64,000 nucleotides of DNA from Kordia jejudonensis (GTDB lineage Bacteria; Bacteroidota; Bacteroidia; Flavobacteriales; Flavobacteriaceae): contig NZ_LBMG01000012.1 in assembly GCF_001005315.1 (NCBI RefSeq), forward strand, positions 1 through 64,000, read 5' to 3'. The translations under genes were made by a program, and so were the position numbers. The notes beneath the pieces were generated by a model, which searched no databases, was not told the DNA's origin, and was given only the letters and a program-made list of their open reading frames with translations. Of the stretch, positions 15,375 to 24,786 are shown piece by piece (positions within the stretch are counted from its first letter, which is position 1; each line of letters opens with the position of its first letter).

Positions 15375-15548
15375 TTAGCAATTACAAGTAATCGTAGGAC
15401 ACGTAACTACACCAGTGTTTGGTTGTTCCCAACAATAAATACTAGCACATTCATAATAGGCTGTATTTCCACCTGTAATAAGTTTGGTTTGAAAGTTTGT
15501 AATTTGTTTTTTGTTTAACCTAAGCGGTTTTAAAATTCTCTTTTTCAT
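15375..15548 (-). CDS. GG-leader peptide precursor (57 residues, Cys-rich core)
   Basis: Reading leftward from ATG 15548: a basic leader MKKRILKPLRLNKKQITNFQ, then ITGG at 24-27, then a 30-residue core with five Cys, many Thr and Ser, and the ending TITCNC. The leader pattern (K-x-L-R-L-N-K then GG) is that of the Bacteroidota natural-product precursors of the class I lanthipeptide-like, GG-Bacteroidales type. No modification or export genes lie next to it, so it is an orphan precursor that would rely on a distant locus. The mature product and activity are unknown. Confidence 0.7.
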   Translation of the reverse strand: MKKRILKPLRLNKKQITNFQTKLITGGNTAYYECASIYCWEQPNTGVVTCPTITCNC

Positions 15549-15773
15549 GTAATAAAGTTTTTAAAAGTTAATACTAAACTTAAAATTACAAAAATGGCTT
15601 ATAAACTATTTACGGGAATACCGTAATCTTTTTAGAATCAAAAATATAGAGAAAAAACTTGTAATTATGTTAGGCGTTGCGGCTGCCAATAGGTGATTGA
15701 GGATATCATGTTGCAAAACATTACCTTTAGATTACATAAAAATTTTTGGACCACTTTCCATCCCTAAAACAAA

Positions 15774-15802
15774 AAACCCGATCAAAATTATGATCGGGTT
15801 TT
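15774..15802 (-). terminator. Terminator after tRNA-Phe
   Basis: AAACCCGATCA pairs with TGATCGGGTTT around a short loop, with A/T runs on both sides. It lies three bases past the tRNA-Phe 3' end on the minus strand. The preceding stretch 15549-15770 holds no gene I can support. Confidence 0.75.
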
Positions 15803-15804
15803 TC

Positions 15805-15880
15805 TGGTGGTGCCTCCAGGAATCGAACCAGGGACACAAGGATTTTCAGTCCTTTGCTCTACCAACTGAGCTAAGGCACC
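15805..15880 (-). tRNA. tRNA-Phe(GAA), standard chromosomal copy
   Basis: Acceptor GGTGCCT/AGGCACC, D arm GCTC/GAGC, anticodon loop CTGAAAA giving GAA, T arm CCTGG-TTCGATT-CCTGG, and encoded CCA after discriminator A. All stems are regular. This is the housekeeping copy and serves as an internal control for the unusual array tRNAs. Confidence 0.97.
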
Positions 15881-15979
15881 AGTCGCAAATGCGGATGCAA
15901 ATATAAGCGTTTTTTAAACTTGACAAAACTATTTTGCAAAAAAAACGTTTCTTAAATTAGCAATCTCTAAAATCAATCT

Positions 15980-16717
15980 ATGAATTTAATTGTAGACGCT
16001 GGAAATACGTATGTAAAAGTTGCTGTTTTTCAGCAAGATAAAATGTTGCATCACGAAAGTTTTGAAAAAGAACTATTTCAAAAAAAAATTGAAAAAACTT
16101 TACAAAACTTTCCAGAAGTAGATCAAATGATCACTTCGTCCGTCACAAAGTTGACAAAAGAAACAAAAACATATCTAGCTAGCTTAGCGATCAAAATATT
16201 AAAATTGACACATGAAACACCAGTGCCTTTTCAAAACACCTATACAACACCAGAAACGTTAGGTGTCGACAGAATTGCACTTGTAGTAGCGGCAGTATCA
16301 CAATATCCAAAACAAAATGTATTGGTCATTGATGCAGGAACGTGTATAACGTACGATTTTAAAACAGTTAACGAAATATATCTTGGCGGAGGAATTTCTC
16401 CAGGAGTACAACTTCGATACAAAACACTCAACCTACTTACCGCAAATCTTCCGCTCCTAAAGCCTGAAATACCAAAAAATTATATCGGAAATTCTACGAA
16501 TAATGCAATTCATTCAGGTGTCAGTATTGGAGTAATTACAGAAATAGATGGCATAATTGAGCGTTACAAAGAACAATTTGAACATTTAACAGTTATTTTA
16601 ACAGGCGGCGACACTAATTTCTTGGCTAAAAGGTTAAAAAATACCATATTTGCGAATTCAAAATTCTTGTTGCAAGGATTGAATAATGTTTTAGAATATA
16701 ATAGATATAATGATTAG
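15980..16717 (+). CDS. coaX: Type III pantothenate kinase
   Basis: First step of coenzyme A synthesis, phosphorylating pantothenate. 245 residues with the ASKHA-fold phosphate loop DAGNTYVKVAVF (6-17), the substrate motif TLGVDRIA (about 91-98), VIDAGTCITYDF with a second phosphate-binding loop (about 117-128), and GGGISPGVQLR (about 137-147). Length and motifs match CoaX. It starts a rightward run of envelope genes, and its end overlaps the next start by 8 nt. Confidence 0.95.
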   Translation: MNLIVDAGNTYVKVAVFQQDKMLHHESFEKELFQKKIEKTLQNFPEVDQMITSSVTKLTKETKTYLASLAIKILKLTHETPVPFQNTYTTPETLGVDRIALVVAAVSQYPKQNVLVIDAGTCITYDFKTVNEIYLGGGISPGVQLRYKTLNLLTANLPLLKPEIPKNYIGNSTNNAIHSGVSIGVITEIDGIIERYKEQFEHLTVILTGGDTNFLAKRLKNTIFANSKFLLQGLNNVLEYNRYND

Positions 16718-18023
16718 AAAGTTTTTAGGATTATCAATTTTGTTGTTTATCTGCCAAATGAGTATTGCACAACAAGGCACAGCTTCACCATATTCCTTCC
16801 TTGGAATTGGAGACTTGAAGTTTAAAGGAACAGCAGAAAATAGAAGTATGGGAGGAATGAGTATCTATTCAGATAGTTTACATATCAACTTACAAAACCC
16901 AGCTTCGTTTGGAAATTTACAGTTTACAACATATACATTAGGAGCTAGTTACGGTCAAATTAAACTAGAAAGTCCTTCAGGAACTGACAAAGGATCTTCC
17001 ACAGCTTTAGATTACTTGGCTGTTGCTTTTCCAATTAGTAAAAAAATGGGCGTTGGCTTCGGAATCTTGCCATTTAGCTCCGTTGGATACAACTTTGAAG
17101 GCATTGGAGAAACAGGAATTGCTTCGACACCAAATAAATTTGCACAATATCAAGGAGAAGGAGGTTTAAACTCTGTATTTCTATCGCTTGGATATCAAAT
17201 TACAAAAGAATTTTCTGTTGGAGCTACGGTAAATTATAACTTTGGAAACATTCAAAACCAAAATACAGAATTTCTAGGTGAGCTGGATGATGAAGGCAAT
17301 TTTGTCAGAACATTAAATTATGGAACACGTTCCTTAGATGAATCAAGATTAAGTGGATTGAACTATAATTTAGGTGCATACTACCAAACAAAATTCAACG
17401 AAAAACTATCCTTAACTACGTCGTTGACATTCTCTCCAAAATCAGATATAAAATCAGACAACACACGTCAATTATTAGCATTAAATTTATCAGGAGTTGG
17501 AGGAGTCACTGTAAGTCCTGGGCAATTAGATGAAGTTGATTTGGGGAGCAAGCAAACAACAGACTTGCGACTGCCTACAAAAACATCTTTAGGAGCTGGA
17601 ATAGGCGAAAAAAATAAGTGGTTTGCTGGAGCAGAATATACATTTATGAACAGTAGTAACTTTGGAAATAGCTTAACGACGATTGAAAACGTAACCTATA
17701 ACAATGCTTCAAAATTTGCGGCAGGAGGATTTTATATTCCTAAATATAACTCATTTACAAGCTACTGGGAAAGAGTAACTTATAGAGTTGGAATTCGATA
17801 TGAGCATACCGGAATTACAATTCGAGACGAAGATATAAATGACTTTGGCATGTCTTTTGGAGTAGGACTACCAGTAGGACGAACAATATCAAACTTGAAC
17901 CTTGGTGTAGAGTTCGGAAATAGAGGAACGACTAACTCTGGATTAATCAAAGAGAATTATGTCAATTTCTTCTTAAGTTTATCACTTAACGATAGATGGT
18001 TCATAAAAAGAAAGTATAATTAA
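16710..18023 (+). CDS. Outer-membrane beta-barrel protein
   Basis: 437 residues. A signal peptide (FLGLSILLFICQMSIAQ) is followed by repeated amphipathic beta strands rich in Gly, Asn and aromatic residues; the N terminus PYSFLGIGDLKF .. SMGGMSIYSDSLHINLQNPASFG and the C terminus ending in an aromatic-containing strand resemble FadL/OmpP1-like barrels common in flavobacteria. Its substrate is unknown. It is coupled to coaX by overlap and followed after 18 nt by the TPR protein. Confidence 0.8.
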   Translation: MIRKFLGLSILLFICQMSIAQQGTASPYSFLGIGDLKFKGTAENRSMGGMSIYSDSLHINLQNPASFGNLQFTTYTLGASYGQIKLESPSGTDKGSSTALDYLAVAFPISKKMGVGFGILPFSSVGYNFEGIGETGIASTPNKFAQYQGEGGLNSVFLSLGYQITKEFSVGATVNYNFGNIQNQNTEFLGELDDEGNFVRTLNYGTRSLDESRLSGLNYNLGAYYQTKFNEKLSLTTSLTFSPKSDIKSDNTRQLLALNLSGVGGVTVSPGQLDEVDLGSKQTTDLRLPTKTSLGAGIGEKNKWFAGAEYTFMNSSNFGNSLTTIENVTYNNASKFAAGGFYIPKYNSFTSYWERVTYRVGIRYEHTGITIRDEDINDFGMSFGVGLPVGRTISNLNLGVEFGNRGTTNSGLIKENYVNFFLSLSLNDRWFIKRKYN

Positions 18024-18041
18024 CCGAATAAAATTAGAGAA

Positions 18042-19424
18042 ATGAAGAAGATTTTTACATTATTAGTAACAGGATTGTTTACAATAACAAGCTTCACAAC
18101 TTTAAATGCTCAAGATTGTAAAACAAAATTATCCCTATTCGCTGAAAACGCAAAAGCTAAAAACTATGCGGAAGCTGAAACGCAATTAAACGAATTAAGA
18201 AAAGATTGTCCAACAATAAGTTCTGCATTGTATGCATATGGTGAGCGAATTTATAAGTACAAACTTAAAAATGCAACAACAGATGCTGAAAAAACAAAAA
18301 TAGCTGAAGAGCTAATTCAACTATACAAAGATAGATTGGCAAATGTGCCTGCAAAAACAAAAAAAGGTGATGTATTGGGTGATATCGGTACGTTAATGGT
18401 AGATTACAAAATAGGAAATGTAAAAAGCCAATATGATACGTTTGACGAAGCATTCAAAACCGATTTGGTAAACTTCAAAAATCCAAAATCACTATACCAG
18501 TATTTTGAATTGTACTACAACATGTACAAAACTGGAGATTCAGGAGTTGTGTTAGAAAACCTAATCGAAAAGTATGAAGAATTAAACGAAAAGTTTGAAT
18601 CTGAAAGCGAAAGATTGGCAAAAACTAAAAACCAATTAATCGCGAAAAAAGAAGCTGGTCAAGAACTAACGTCTAAAGAAAAAAGAACAGAAAAAGTTGC
18701 AGATACAAACGTAAAAGCAATTGCTATTTTCTCTGGAAATATGGAATCTTTGATCGAAAGAGAATCAACATGTGAAACTTTAATTCCTTTATTTAGAAAG
18801 AACTTTGCTGAAAACAGAAGTAATGCACTTTGGTTAAAAAGAGCTGCTGGACGATTAGATGCTAAAGGTTGTGATGAAGATCCATTGTTTGTAGAATTAG
18901 TAGAAGCTGTAGATGCATTAGAGCCATCTGCAAACTCTAAAAGATACTTAGCTGGAATCTACGAAAGAAAAGGAAACCTAGTAAGAGCTGAAGAATACCT
19001 AAACCAGTCATTGGATATGGAAAAAGATCCAATTAGAAAAGGAAAATTACTTTATAAAATTGCTGACAAGGCAAAAAGAAGAGGTCAAAAATCGAAAGCT
19101 AGAAAATATTACTTAGATGCAGTAAAAAGTAACCCATCATTAGGTGGTGCATACTTAAAAATTGCTCAACTGTACGCTTCAAGTGTAAACCAGTGTGGAA
19201 ACGATGAGTTCACGAAAAGAGCTGGATACTGGAAAGCTGCTGAAATGGCTAGAAAAGCAGGACAAGTAGATCCTTCATTAAAAAGTATTGCTAACAGAAC
19301 TGTAAATTCATACATGAAGTCAGCTCCAAGCAAATCAGATATCTTTAGTAAAGGATACAAAGGTGGAGAAACCGTTTCACTAAACTGCTGGATTGGCGGA
19401 AGCGTTAGAGTTCCAAGTTTATAA
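18042..19424 (+). CDS. Exported TPR-repeat protein
   Basis: 460 residues with a signal peptide ending ...TLNAQ. The mature part is helical and Lys/Glu-rich. TPR-like pairs are clearest at about 300-395 (AGIYERKGNLVRAEEYLNQSL, then KIADKAKRRGQKSKARKYY and YLKIAQLYASSV). It probably acts as a periplasmic scaffold. It lies between the beta-barrel protein and lptC in what looks like one operon, so a role in envelope assembly is plausible but unproven. Confidence 0.8.
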   Translation: MKKIFTLLVTGLFTITSFTTLNAQDCKTKLSLFAENAKAKNYAEAETQLNELRKDCPTISSALYAYGERIYKYKLKNATTDAEKTKIAEELIQLYKDRLANVPAKTKKGDVLGDIGTLMVDYKIGNVKSQYDTFDEAFKTDLVNFKNPKSLYQYFELYYNMYKTGDSGVVLENLIEKYEELNEKFESESERLAKTKNQLIAKKEAGQELTSKEKRTEKVADTNVKAIAIFSGNMESLIERESTCETLIPLFRKNFAENRSNALWLKRAAGRLDAKGCDEDPLFVELVEAVDALEPSANSKRYLAGIYERKGNLVRAEEYLNQSLDMEKDPIRKGKLLYKIADKAKRRGQKSKARKYYLDAVKSNPSLGGAYLKIAQLYASSVNQCGNDEFTKRAGYWKAAEMARKAGQVDPSLKSIANRTVNSYMKSAPSKSDIFSKGYKGGETVSLNCWIGGSVRVPSL

Positions 19425-19429
19425 CAAAC

Positions 19430-20005
19430 ATGAACACATACACAAAATATATAATACATTGCATTGTCACAGCGTTCGCTGTGACAATGTTTTTTTCATG
19501 TCAGGGGAATTACAATAGCGAAATTCAAAAACTATCGTACACCAAACGGTTTCCTGTTGGAGAAGCAGAAAATATATTTTTAGTATACACAGATTCAGGA
19601 AAGGTAAAATCGACACTTAGAAGTCCGTACAACAAAGATTTTTCCAATCAAAAATTTCCATTTATGGAGTTTCCTAAGGGAATTACATTAAAGTTTTTTG
19701 ATGAACAAAGTAATGAAAATACCGTAACTGCTGACTATGCCATTTTGTATAGTGACACAAGATTAGTAGATTTACAAGGAAATGTGCAACTTGTAACACA
19801 CAAAGGAGACGTTTTGGAAGCTCCTCAATTATTTTGGGATCAAGATAGAGAATGGATTTTTACAGAAGGAGCATTCAAAATAAGCAACCAATATGGTGTA
19901 TTATTACAAGGAACACACGGAATAGACTTTAGTAGAGATATGAGTGTCATGGATGCACATGAAATCTATGACAGTACCATACCAATTGACGAAGACGATA
20001 AATAA
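19430..20005 (+). CDS. lptC: LptC, periplasmic/inner-membrane LPS transport protein
   Basis: 191 residues. The N terminus has a hydrophobic segment ending in VTMFFSCQG, a lipobox-type Cys, as in Bacteroidota LptC. The rest is the beta-jellyroll: FPVGEAENIFLVYTDSGKVKSTLRSP, TADYAILYSDTRLVDLQGNVQLVTHKGDVLEAPQLFWD and the ending with a low-complexity acidic tail. It bridges LPS from the LptBFG transporter to LptA. It starts five bases after the TPR protein stop. lptE is at the far end of the window. Confidence 0.88.
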   Translation: MNTYTKYIIHCIVTAFAVTMFFSCQGNYNSEIQKLSYTKRFPVGEAENIFLVYTDSGKVKSTLRSPYNKDFSNQKFPFMEFPKGITLKFFDEQSNENTVTADYAILYSDTRLVDLQGNVQLVTHKGDVLEAPQLFWDQDREWIFTEGAFKISNQYGVLLQGTHGIDFSRDMSVMDAHEIYDSTIPIDEDDK

Positions 20006-20035
20006 ACAACCACAAACGAACAAAACCTAAAAGTT

Positions 20036-20227
20036 GTGAAAATATTAAGCTATACAAAATATTTATATCTCATCGTAGCCATTTTAGCTACTTACAAAGC
20101 AATCCAATTATGGAATGTTGGGACAGAATCGTACATATTTATTGCTTTTGCCGTAATATCACTCTTCATGTTTCTTTTTAGAAGACACTATGGAAAAAAA
20201 TTTGAAGAGCGTAAAAACCAAGAATAA
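20036..20227 (+). CDS. Small two-helix membrane protein
   Basis: 63 residues from a GTG start. Two membrane segments (YLYLIVAILATYKAIQLW and YIFIAFAVISLFMFLFRR) are followed by a basic, charged tail that should be cytoplasmic. The gene abuts the next start codon directly, so it is part of the lptC/CNNM operon. I do not recognise a function. Confidence 0.75.
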   Translation: MKILSYTKYLYLIVAILATYKAIQLWNVGTESYIFIAFAVISLFMFLFRRHYGKKFEERKNQE

Positions 20228-21505
20228 ATGGAACTACAGTTGCTCATTATCATAACGGCATTACTGTTTTCAGCTTTCTTCTCCGGAATGGAAATTGCAT
20301 ATGTTTCTGCAAATAAAATTCACATAGAACTCGAAAAAAAGCAAGAAGGAATTCTAGCAAAAATACTCACACTACTCACACAAAAACCTTCTAAATTTAT
20401 TGCAACAATGCTCGTTGGTAACAATGTAGCACTGGTAATTTATGGTTTTTTTATGGGAGAATTAATTGTCGATTGGATCCACGAAACACCATGGCTCAGT
20501 CAATACATTGGAGCCAAATATGAACTGCTCTTTCAAACTGTAATATCAACACTGGTAATCTTATTTACAGCAGAATTTCTTCCAAAAGTATTTTTTCAAG
20601 TATACGCAAACAAACTTTTAAAATTCTTAGCAATTCCAGCATATATTTTCTACCAACTATTTTGGTTAATCTCCGAATTTGTAATGTGGATATCGAATGT
20701 TGTCTTAAAAAAATTCTTCAAAACAGAAGGAGACGAAGTGCAACTCGAATTTAGTAAAGTGGAATTGGGAAATTACATTACAGAACAAATGGAGTCAGCT
20801 CATCAAGATGAAGATGTAGATTCCGAAATTCAAATATTTCAAAATGCGTTAGAATTCTCAGCCGTAAAATCAAGAGAAGTCATGATTCCAAGAACGGAAA
20901 TAGTGGCAATAGAAATGCATGAAAGCACCAAAAGCTTAGCAAAACTATTCTCTGAAACAGGATATTCTAAAATATTAGTTTACAAAAACAGTATTGACGA
21001 TATAACAGGATATGTACATTCATTTGAACTTTTCAAAAAGCCAAAAACCATCAGAAGTATTGTAATGCCTGTAGTTTTTGTACCCGAAGCAATGCTGGCA
21101 AATGACGTTTTAAACGTTTTGACGAAAAAGCACAAAAGTATTGCAGTTGTCATTGATGAATATGGTGGTACTTCTGGAATAATTACCGTAGAAGATATTG
21201 TAGAAGAACTCTTTGGAGAAATAGAAGACGAGCACGACAGTACCGAATTACTCGAAAAACGCATTGGAGAACACGAATACATATTTTCTGCCCGATTGGA
21301 AGTAGATTACATCAACGAAACCCACAAACTCAACCTTCCAGAAAGTGAAAACTACGAAACGCTTGGCGGACTTATAGTGAGTGAAACAGAGGAAATTCCA
21401 CAAAAAGATGAAGTCATCATTATCAACAATGTAAAGTTCACAATCTTAGAAGTTTCCAACACAAAAATAGACACGATTCAACTTCAAATACTTTCTGAAG
21501 ATTAA
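20228..21505 (+). CDS. CNNM/CorC (hemolysin) family membrane protein with CBS pair
   Basis: 425 residues. The N-terminal DUF21/CNNM domain (1-180) has four membrane helices starting LLIIITALLFSAFFSGMEIAYVSANK, with the conserved SGMEIA signature. A CBS pair follows (about 205-330; SREVMIPRTEIVAIE and VVIDEYGGTSGIITVEDIVEELFGEIEDE), then a CorC/HlyC domain (about 345-420). These proteins act in magnesium or cobalt efflux; the gliding protein GldE belongs to the same family, but no gldD or other gliding gene is adjacent. Confidence 0.88.
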   Translation: MELQLLIIITALLFSAFFSGMEIAYVSANKIHIELEKKQEGILAKILTLLTQKPSKFIATMLVGNNVALVIYGFFMGELIVDWIHETPWLSQYIGAKYELLFQTVISTLVILFTAEFLPKVFFQVYANKLLKFLAIPAYIFYQLFWLISEFVMWISNVVLKKFFKTEGDEVQLEFSKVELGNYITEQMESAHQDEDVDSEIQIFQNALEFSAVKSREVMIPRTEIVAIEMHESTKSLAKLFSETGYSKILVYKNSIDDITGYVHSFELFKKPKTIRSIVMPVVFVPEAMLANDVLNVLTKKHKSIAVVIDEYGGTSGIITVEDIVEELFGEIEDEHDSTELLEKRIGEHEYIFSARLEVDYINETHKLNLPESENYETLGGLIVSETEEIPQKDEVIIINNVKFTILEVSNTKIDTIQLQILSED

Positions 21506-21601
21506 AATCCCTAAAATAAACGAATTAATACGTAGTTCTTCTTTTATTATTTGGAAGGAAATTGTATTTTCGCCCACTGAATTTCATAAAATTGAAGATA
21601 A

Positions 21602-23713
21602 ATGGCAATTCTTGCAAAAATTAGACAACGTACATTAGTATTAATCCTAATCATTGGATTAGCACTATTTGCTTTTGTAATTTCTGACGTATTCAACAAC
21701 TCAGATAACGGTGCAAAGCAACCAAGTGAAATAGGAATGGTAAACGGCGAAAGCATTCCATTACGAGACTTTCAATACAATGTAAAAAATATAATGGACC
21801 AATCTAGAGGTAGTCAATCTACAATTCAGGTGGTTAACAACGTTTGGGATCAACAACTAAGAAATCAGTTGATCGCTCAGCAATTAGACGAATTAGGAAT
21901 TACGATTGAGAAAGATGAAATCTGGAACCTAATAATTGCAAATCCAAACTTCACTAACAATCCGCAATTTCAAGATGAAGCGGGTGTTTTTGTAGAAGGA
22001 AAACTAAGAGAATATGTCAATACCTTAGAAGCTACAAAAAATGATAAAAACGATCCTACAAAAGCAGCACAATACCAAAGTTGGTTAGCTACGGAGGAAT
22101 TCTTTATCAATCAAGCTAAACAAAACTTATACTACAATTTAGTAAAGTCTGGTTCAATTGCGACGGTTAAAGAAGGAGAAATGGCATATCGTTTGGAAAA
22201 TGACAAGGTAACGTTCAAATACGTTCAAATTCCTTACAATACCATAAAGGACGAAGATGTAAAAATCAAGAAAAGCGATATCAAAAACTACATTGACAAT
22301 CACAAATCAATGTTTGAAGAAAAAGCTTCAAGAGACATTCAATATGTATACTTTGAAGAAAAAGCTTCTAAAGCAGATGAAGATGACGCAAAAGCTGAAA
22401 TAACAAAACTAATCTCAGGTTTTGAAGCTGCGGAAGATGCGCAAGGATATGCAACTGAAAGAACGGACACAAACGAAAGTGTAGCATTTGTATACAAAAA
22501 TGAATTGCCTACGGATATAGCTGAAAACTTATTTGCAACTGAAGTTGGAAAAGTATTTGGTCCATACAAAGTTGGCGACTTATACAAAATCTCCAAAGTT
22601 TTAGAAACAAAACAAATGCCTGATTCTGTAAAGAACAGACACATCTTAATTCGTTTCCAAGGTTCAGCTGGAGCAAATCCTGACCTTACAAAAACGAAAG
22701 AAGAAGCAAAAAAACAAGCTGACAGTATCTTAGCAGTTGTAAAAAGAAATAAATCTAAATTTGCTGACATTGCCGAAAAAATGTCGGATGATGGTTCTAA
22801 AAGTAAAGGTGGAGAATTAGGATGGTATTCTAATACAACAGGATTAACACCAACATACAAAGAATATATCTTTGGAAACAAGGTTGGAGACATGGATGTA
22901 GTAGAATCTCCTTTTGGATATCACATAATTGAAATCCAAGATCAAAAAAATATGCAGAAGACTATCAAACTAGCAACTATTACAAAATTAGTGGAGTCTT
23001 CTGAAAAAACGTTGAGCGACTTATTTACGACAGCGTCTAAATTTGAATCAGATGCAAGTAAAAGTGACGATGCTTTTGTTGACATTGCAACACAAAATAA
23101 CTACAAAGTAAATCCAATCAATAAAATTGGAATACTAGATTCAAGAATCTCTGGAATCAATACAGAACAACGTCAAATAGTACGTTGGGCATTTGAAGAC
23201 GAAACAAATGTTGGAGATATCAAACGTTTCCCTGTGTCAAACGGATTTGTAGTAGCACAACTAACAAAAAAACACAAAGAAGGCTTAGCTTCTGTTGAAG
23301 ATGCTTCTGCACGTGTTATACAGTATTTAAGAGACGATAAAAAAGCTGAAATGATCAAAGCTAACAATACAGCAACGACATTAGCTGATTTAGCTGCGGC
23401 AAACAATGTACAAGTGCAAACAGCAACTTCACTCTCTATGAGCGCACCTATAATTCCAGGTGGTGGAGAAGAGAAAAAAGTAGTTGGAGCAGCATTTGCT
23501 TTAGAAGAAGGAGCAACCTCAAAACTAATTGCTGGGACAAGAGGTGTATACATGATTGAAGTTGTAACGAAAACAGCAGCACCAGAAAAAGATAGCTACC
23601 TTGCAGAAATGAACTCGTTAAGAAATCAAAGAGCTTCCACGGCTACAAACTCAGTATTCAATGCATTGAAAAGTGCTTCTGAAATTGAAGATAACAGATC
23701 AATATTCTACTAA
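21602..23713 (+). CDS. PpiD-like periplasmic peptidyl-prolyl isomerase/chaperone
   Basis: 703 residues. One N-terminal membrane anchor (TLVLILIIGLALFAFVISDVF) is followed by a SurA-type N domain (about 40-180), and a parvulin domain (about 345-450: NRHILIRFQG, FADIAEKMSDDGSKSKGGELGWY, SPFGYHIIEI). A second, less conserved repeat follows. It assists outer-membrane protein folding from the inner membrane, which suits its position after lptC and the CNNM gene. A terminator follows the stop codon. Confidence 0.9.
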   Translation: MAILAKIRQRTLVLILIIGLALFAFVISDVFNNSDNGAKQPSEIGMVNGESIPLRDFQYNVKNIMDQSRGSQSTIQVVNNVWDQQLRNQLIAQQLDELGITIEKDEIWNLIIANPNFTNNPQFQDEAGVFVEGKLREYVNTLEATKNDKNDPTKAAQYQSWLATEEFFINQAKQNLYYNLVKSGSIATVKEGEMAYRLENDKVTFKYVQIPYNTIKDEDVKIKKSDIKNYIDNHKSMFEEKASRDIQYVYFEEKASKADEDDAKAEITKLISGFEAAEDAQGYATERTDTNESVAFVYKNELPTDIAENLFATEVGKVFGPYKVGDLYKISKVLETKQMPDSVKNRHILIRFQGSAGANPDLTKTKEEAKKQADSILAVVKRNKSKFADIAEKMSDDGSKSKGGELGWYSNTTGLTPTYKEYIFGNKVGDMDVVESPFGYHIIEIQDQKNMQKTIKLATITKLVESSEKTLSDLFTTASKFESDASKSDDAFVDIATQNNYKVNPINKIGILDSRISGINTEQRQIVRWAFEDETNVGDIKRFPVSNGFVVAQLTKKHKEGLASVEDASARVIQYLRDDKKAEMIKANNTATTLADLAAANNVQVQTATSLSMSAPIIPGGGEEKKVVGAAFALEEGATSKLIAGTRGVYMIEVVTKTAAPEKDSYLAEMNSLRNQRASTATNSVFNALKSASEIEDNRSIFY

Positions 23714-23748
23714 GAATTACATAAAATAAATTTCAATTTTGAAATAGT

Positions 23749-23781
23749 AAAAAGCCTGTAAAATATTTTACAGGCTTTTTT
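23749..23781 (+). terminator. Terminator after ppiD-like gene
   Basis: AAAAAGCCTGTAAAA pairs with TTTTACAGGCTTTTT around a minimal loop, with T-runs on both strands, so it can serve both the ppiD-like gene and the convergent GHMP kinase gene. Confidence 0.85.
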
Positions 23782-23856
23782 AATATTATCATTTTGTACG
23801 TATTGTAAAATCTATTCTTTACCTAAGTTGATTTTGCTTTGGTAAGAATATATTTT

Positions 23857-24786
23857 TTATTTTGTAGAAAGCACCATCTCATCAAAAGGAAGCACAGTTT
23901 CATAGCCTTTTGCTTTAAAATAATCGGGCGTATCGTCATTTCCTGTTGCCAGAATAAAATCGCCGCCCCAAGCACCTAAGCTCTTTGTTTGTCCAAAATA
24001 ATCTGCAAACAAACGTTCTTGCACTGGAATTTCCTGAATGATTTCGGCAATAATTGCTTCATGTTCTTTCAATAGTAAATTAAAATCAACCATAGACGAA
24101 CTTGTAATCATTTCAGAAGTAATAGCATTAATCACTTTAATTTCGTTTGCAATCGCACCTTTTTTGGCATTATAATTTTCAATGGCGTTTCTGCTATTTT
24201 GTTTTTTATTTAAATGTACAAAGTATAATTGGTCGCTAAATGAAGGATGAAAAGTAACTTCTTCAACAATTGGTGTTGTCTTCTCTAATTGATACACTAT
24301 TGGCGAGTCATATCTTGCGCAAGCAATATCATAACCACTACCTTTAAAAGCATTCCAAAGCAAGGTAAACGGATTCACGTTTGCCCAAAGCGCAATATTA
24401 TGAATTAAGGTAGAAGATGAACCCAAACCCCAATTTTGAGGAAAACTCAAGCTAGTTTGTACTTCAAGACTGGTTTCTCCATTTAAGAAAGAAGGATTCA
24501 AACGTTTGGCTTCTGATAAAATATTGTGCAATAATTGGCTTTCAGGATCAACATAGGAAACTTCATCACCAAAAGATGTTACTTCAAACGAACGTTGGTA
24601 CCAAATCAAATCTCGTACATCATAACTTTTCCAGACCAATTTTGGCGGTTCAATCGGATTTGGTAACTCAATTGAAGTTACACTCATCGATTGTCCATAC
24701 GTTGTCGGAATCGCCAATGCTTTTGCACCATCCAACACGACATATTCGCCAGTTAATAATAATTTTCCGTTGCTATAAAAATTCAT
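23857..24786 (-). CDS. GYDIA-family GHMP kinase (mevalonate pathway type)
   Basis: 309 residues with the GHMP fold: N terminus MNFYSNGKLLLTGEYVVLDG as in mevalonate kinases, phosphate-binding loop LSFPQNWGLGSSSTLI (about 113-128), and SGYDIACARYDSPIVY (about 149-164), which gives the family its name. In flavobacteria it stands next to HMG-CoA reductase and is thought to act in isoprenoid synthesis. The start ATG overlaps the HMG-CoA reductase stop (TAATG), so translation is coupled. Confidence 0.88.
   Translation of the reverse strand: MNFYSNGKLLLTGEYVVLDGAKALAIPTTYGQSMSVTSIELPNPIEPPKLVWKSYDVRDLIWYQRSFEVTSFGDEVSYVDPESQLLHNILSEAKRLNPSFLNGETSLEVQTSLSFPQNWGLGSSSTLIHNIALWANVNPFTLLWNAFKGSGYDIACARYDSPIVYQLEKTTPIVEEVTFHPSFSDQLYFVHLNKKQNSRNAIENYNAKKGAIANEIKVINAITSEMITSSSMVDFNLLLKEHEAIIAEIIQEIPVQERLFADYFGQTKSLGAWGGDFILATGNDDTPDYFKAKGYETVLPFDEMVLSTK

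Noticed and set aside
20228-21505. Naming the CNNM/CorC gene gldE
   Set aside because: GldE belongs to this family, but the usual gldD neighbour is missing and the order lptC/CNNM/ppiD is a different conserved context.
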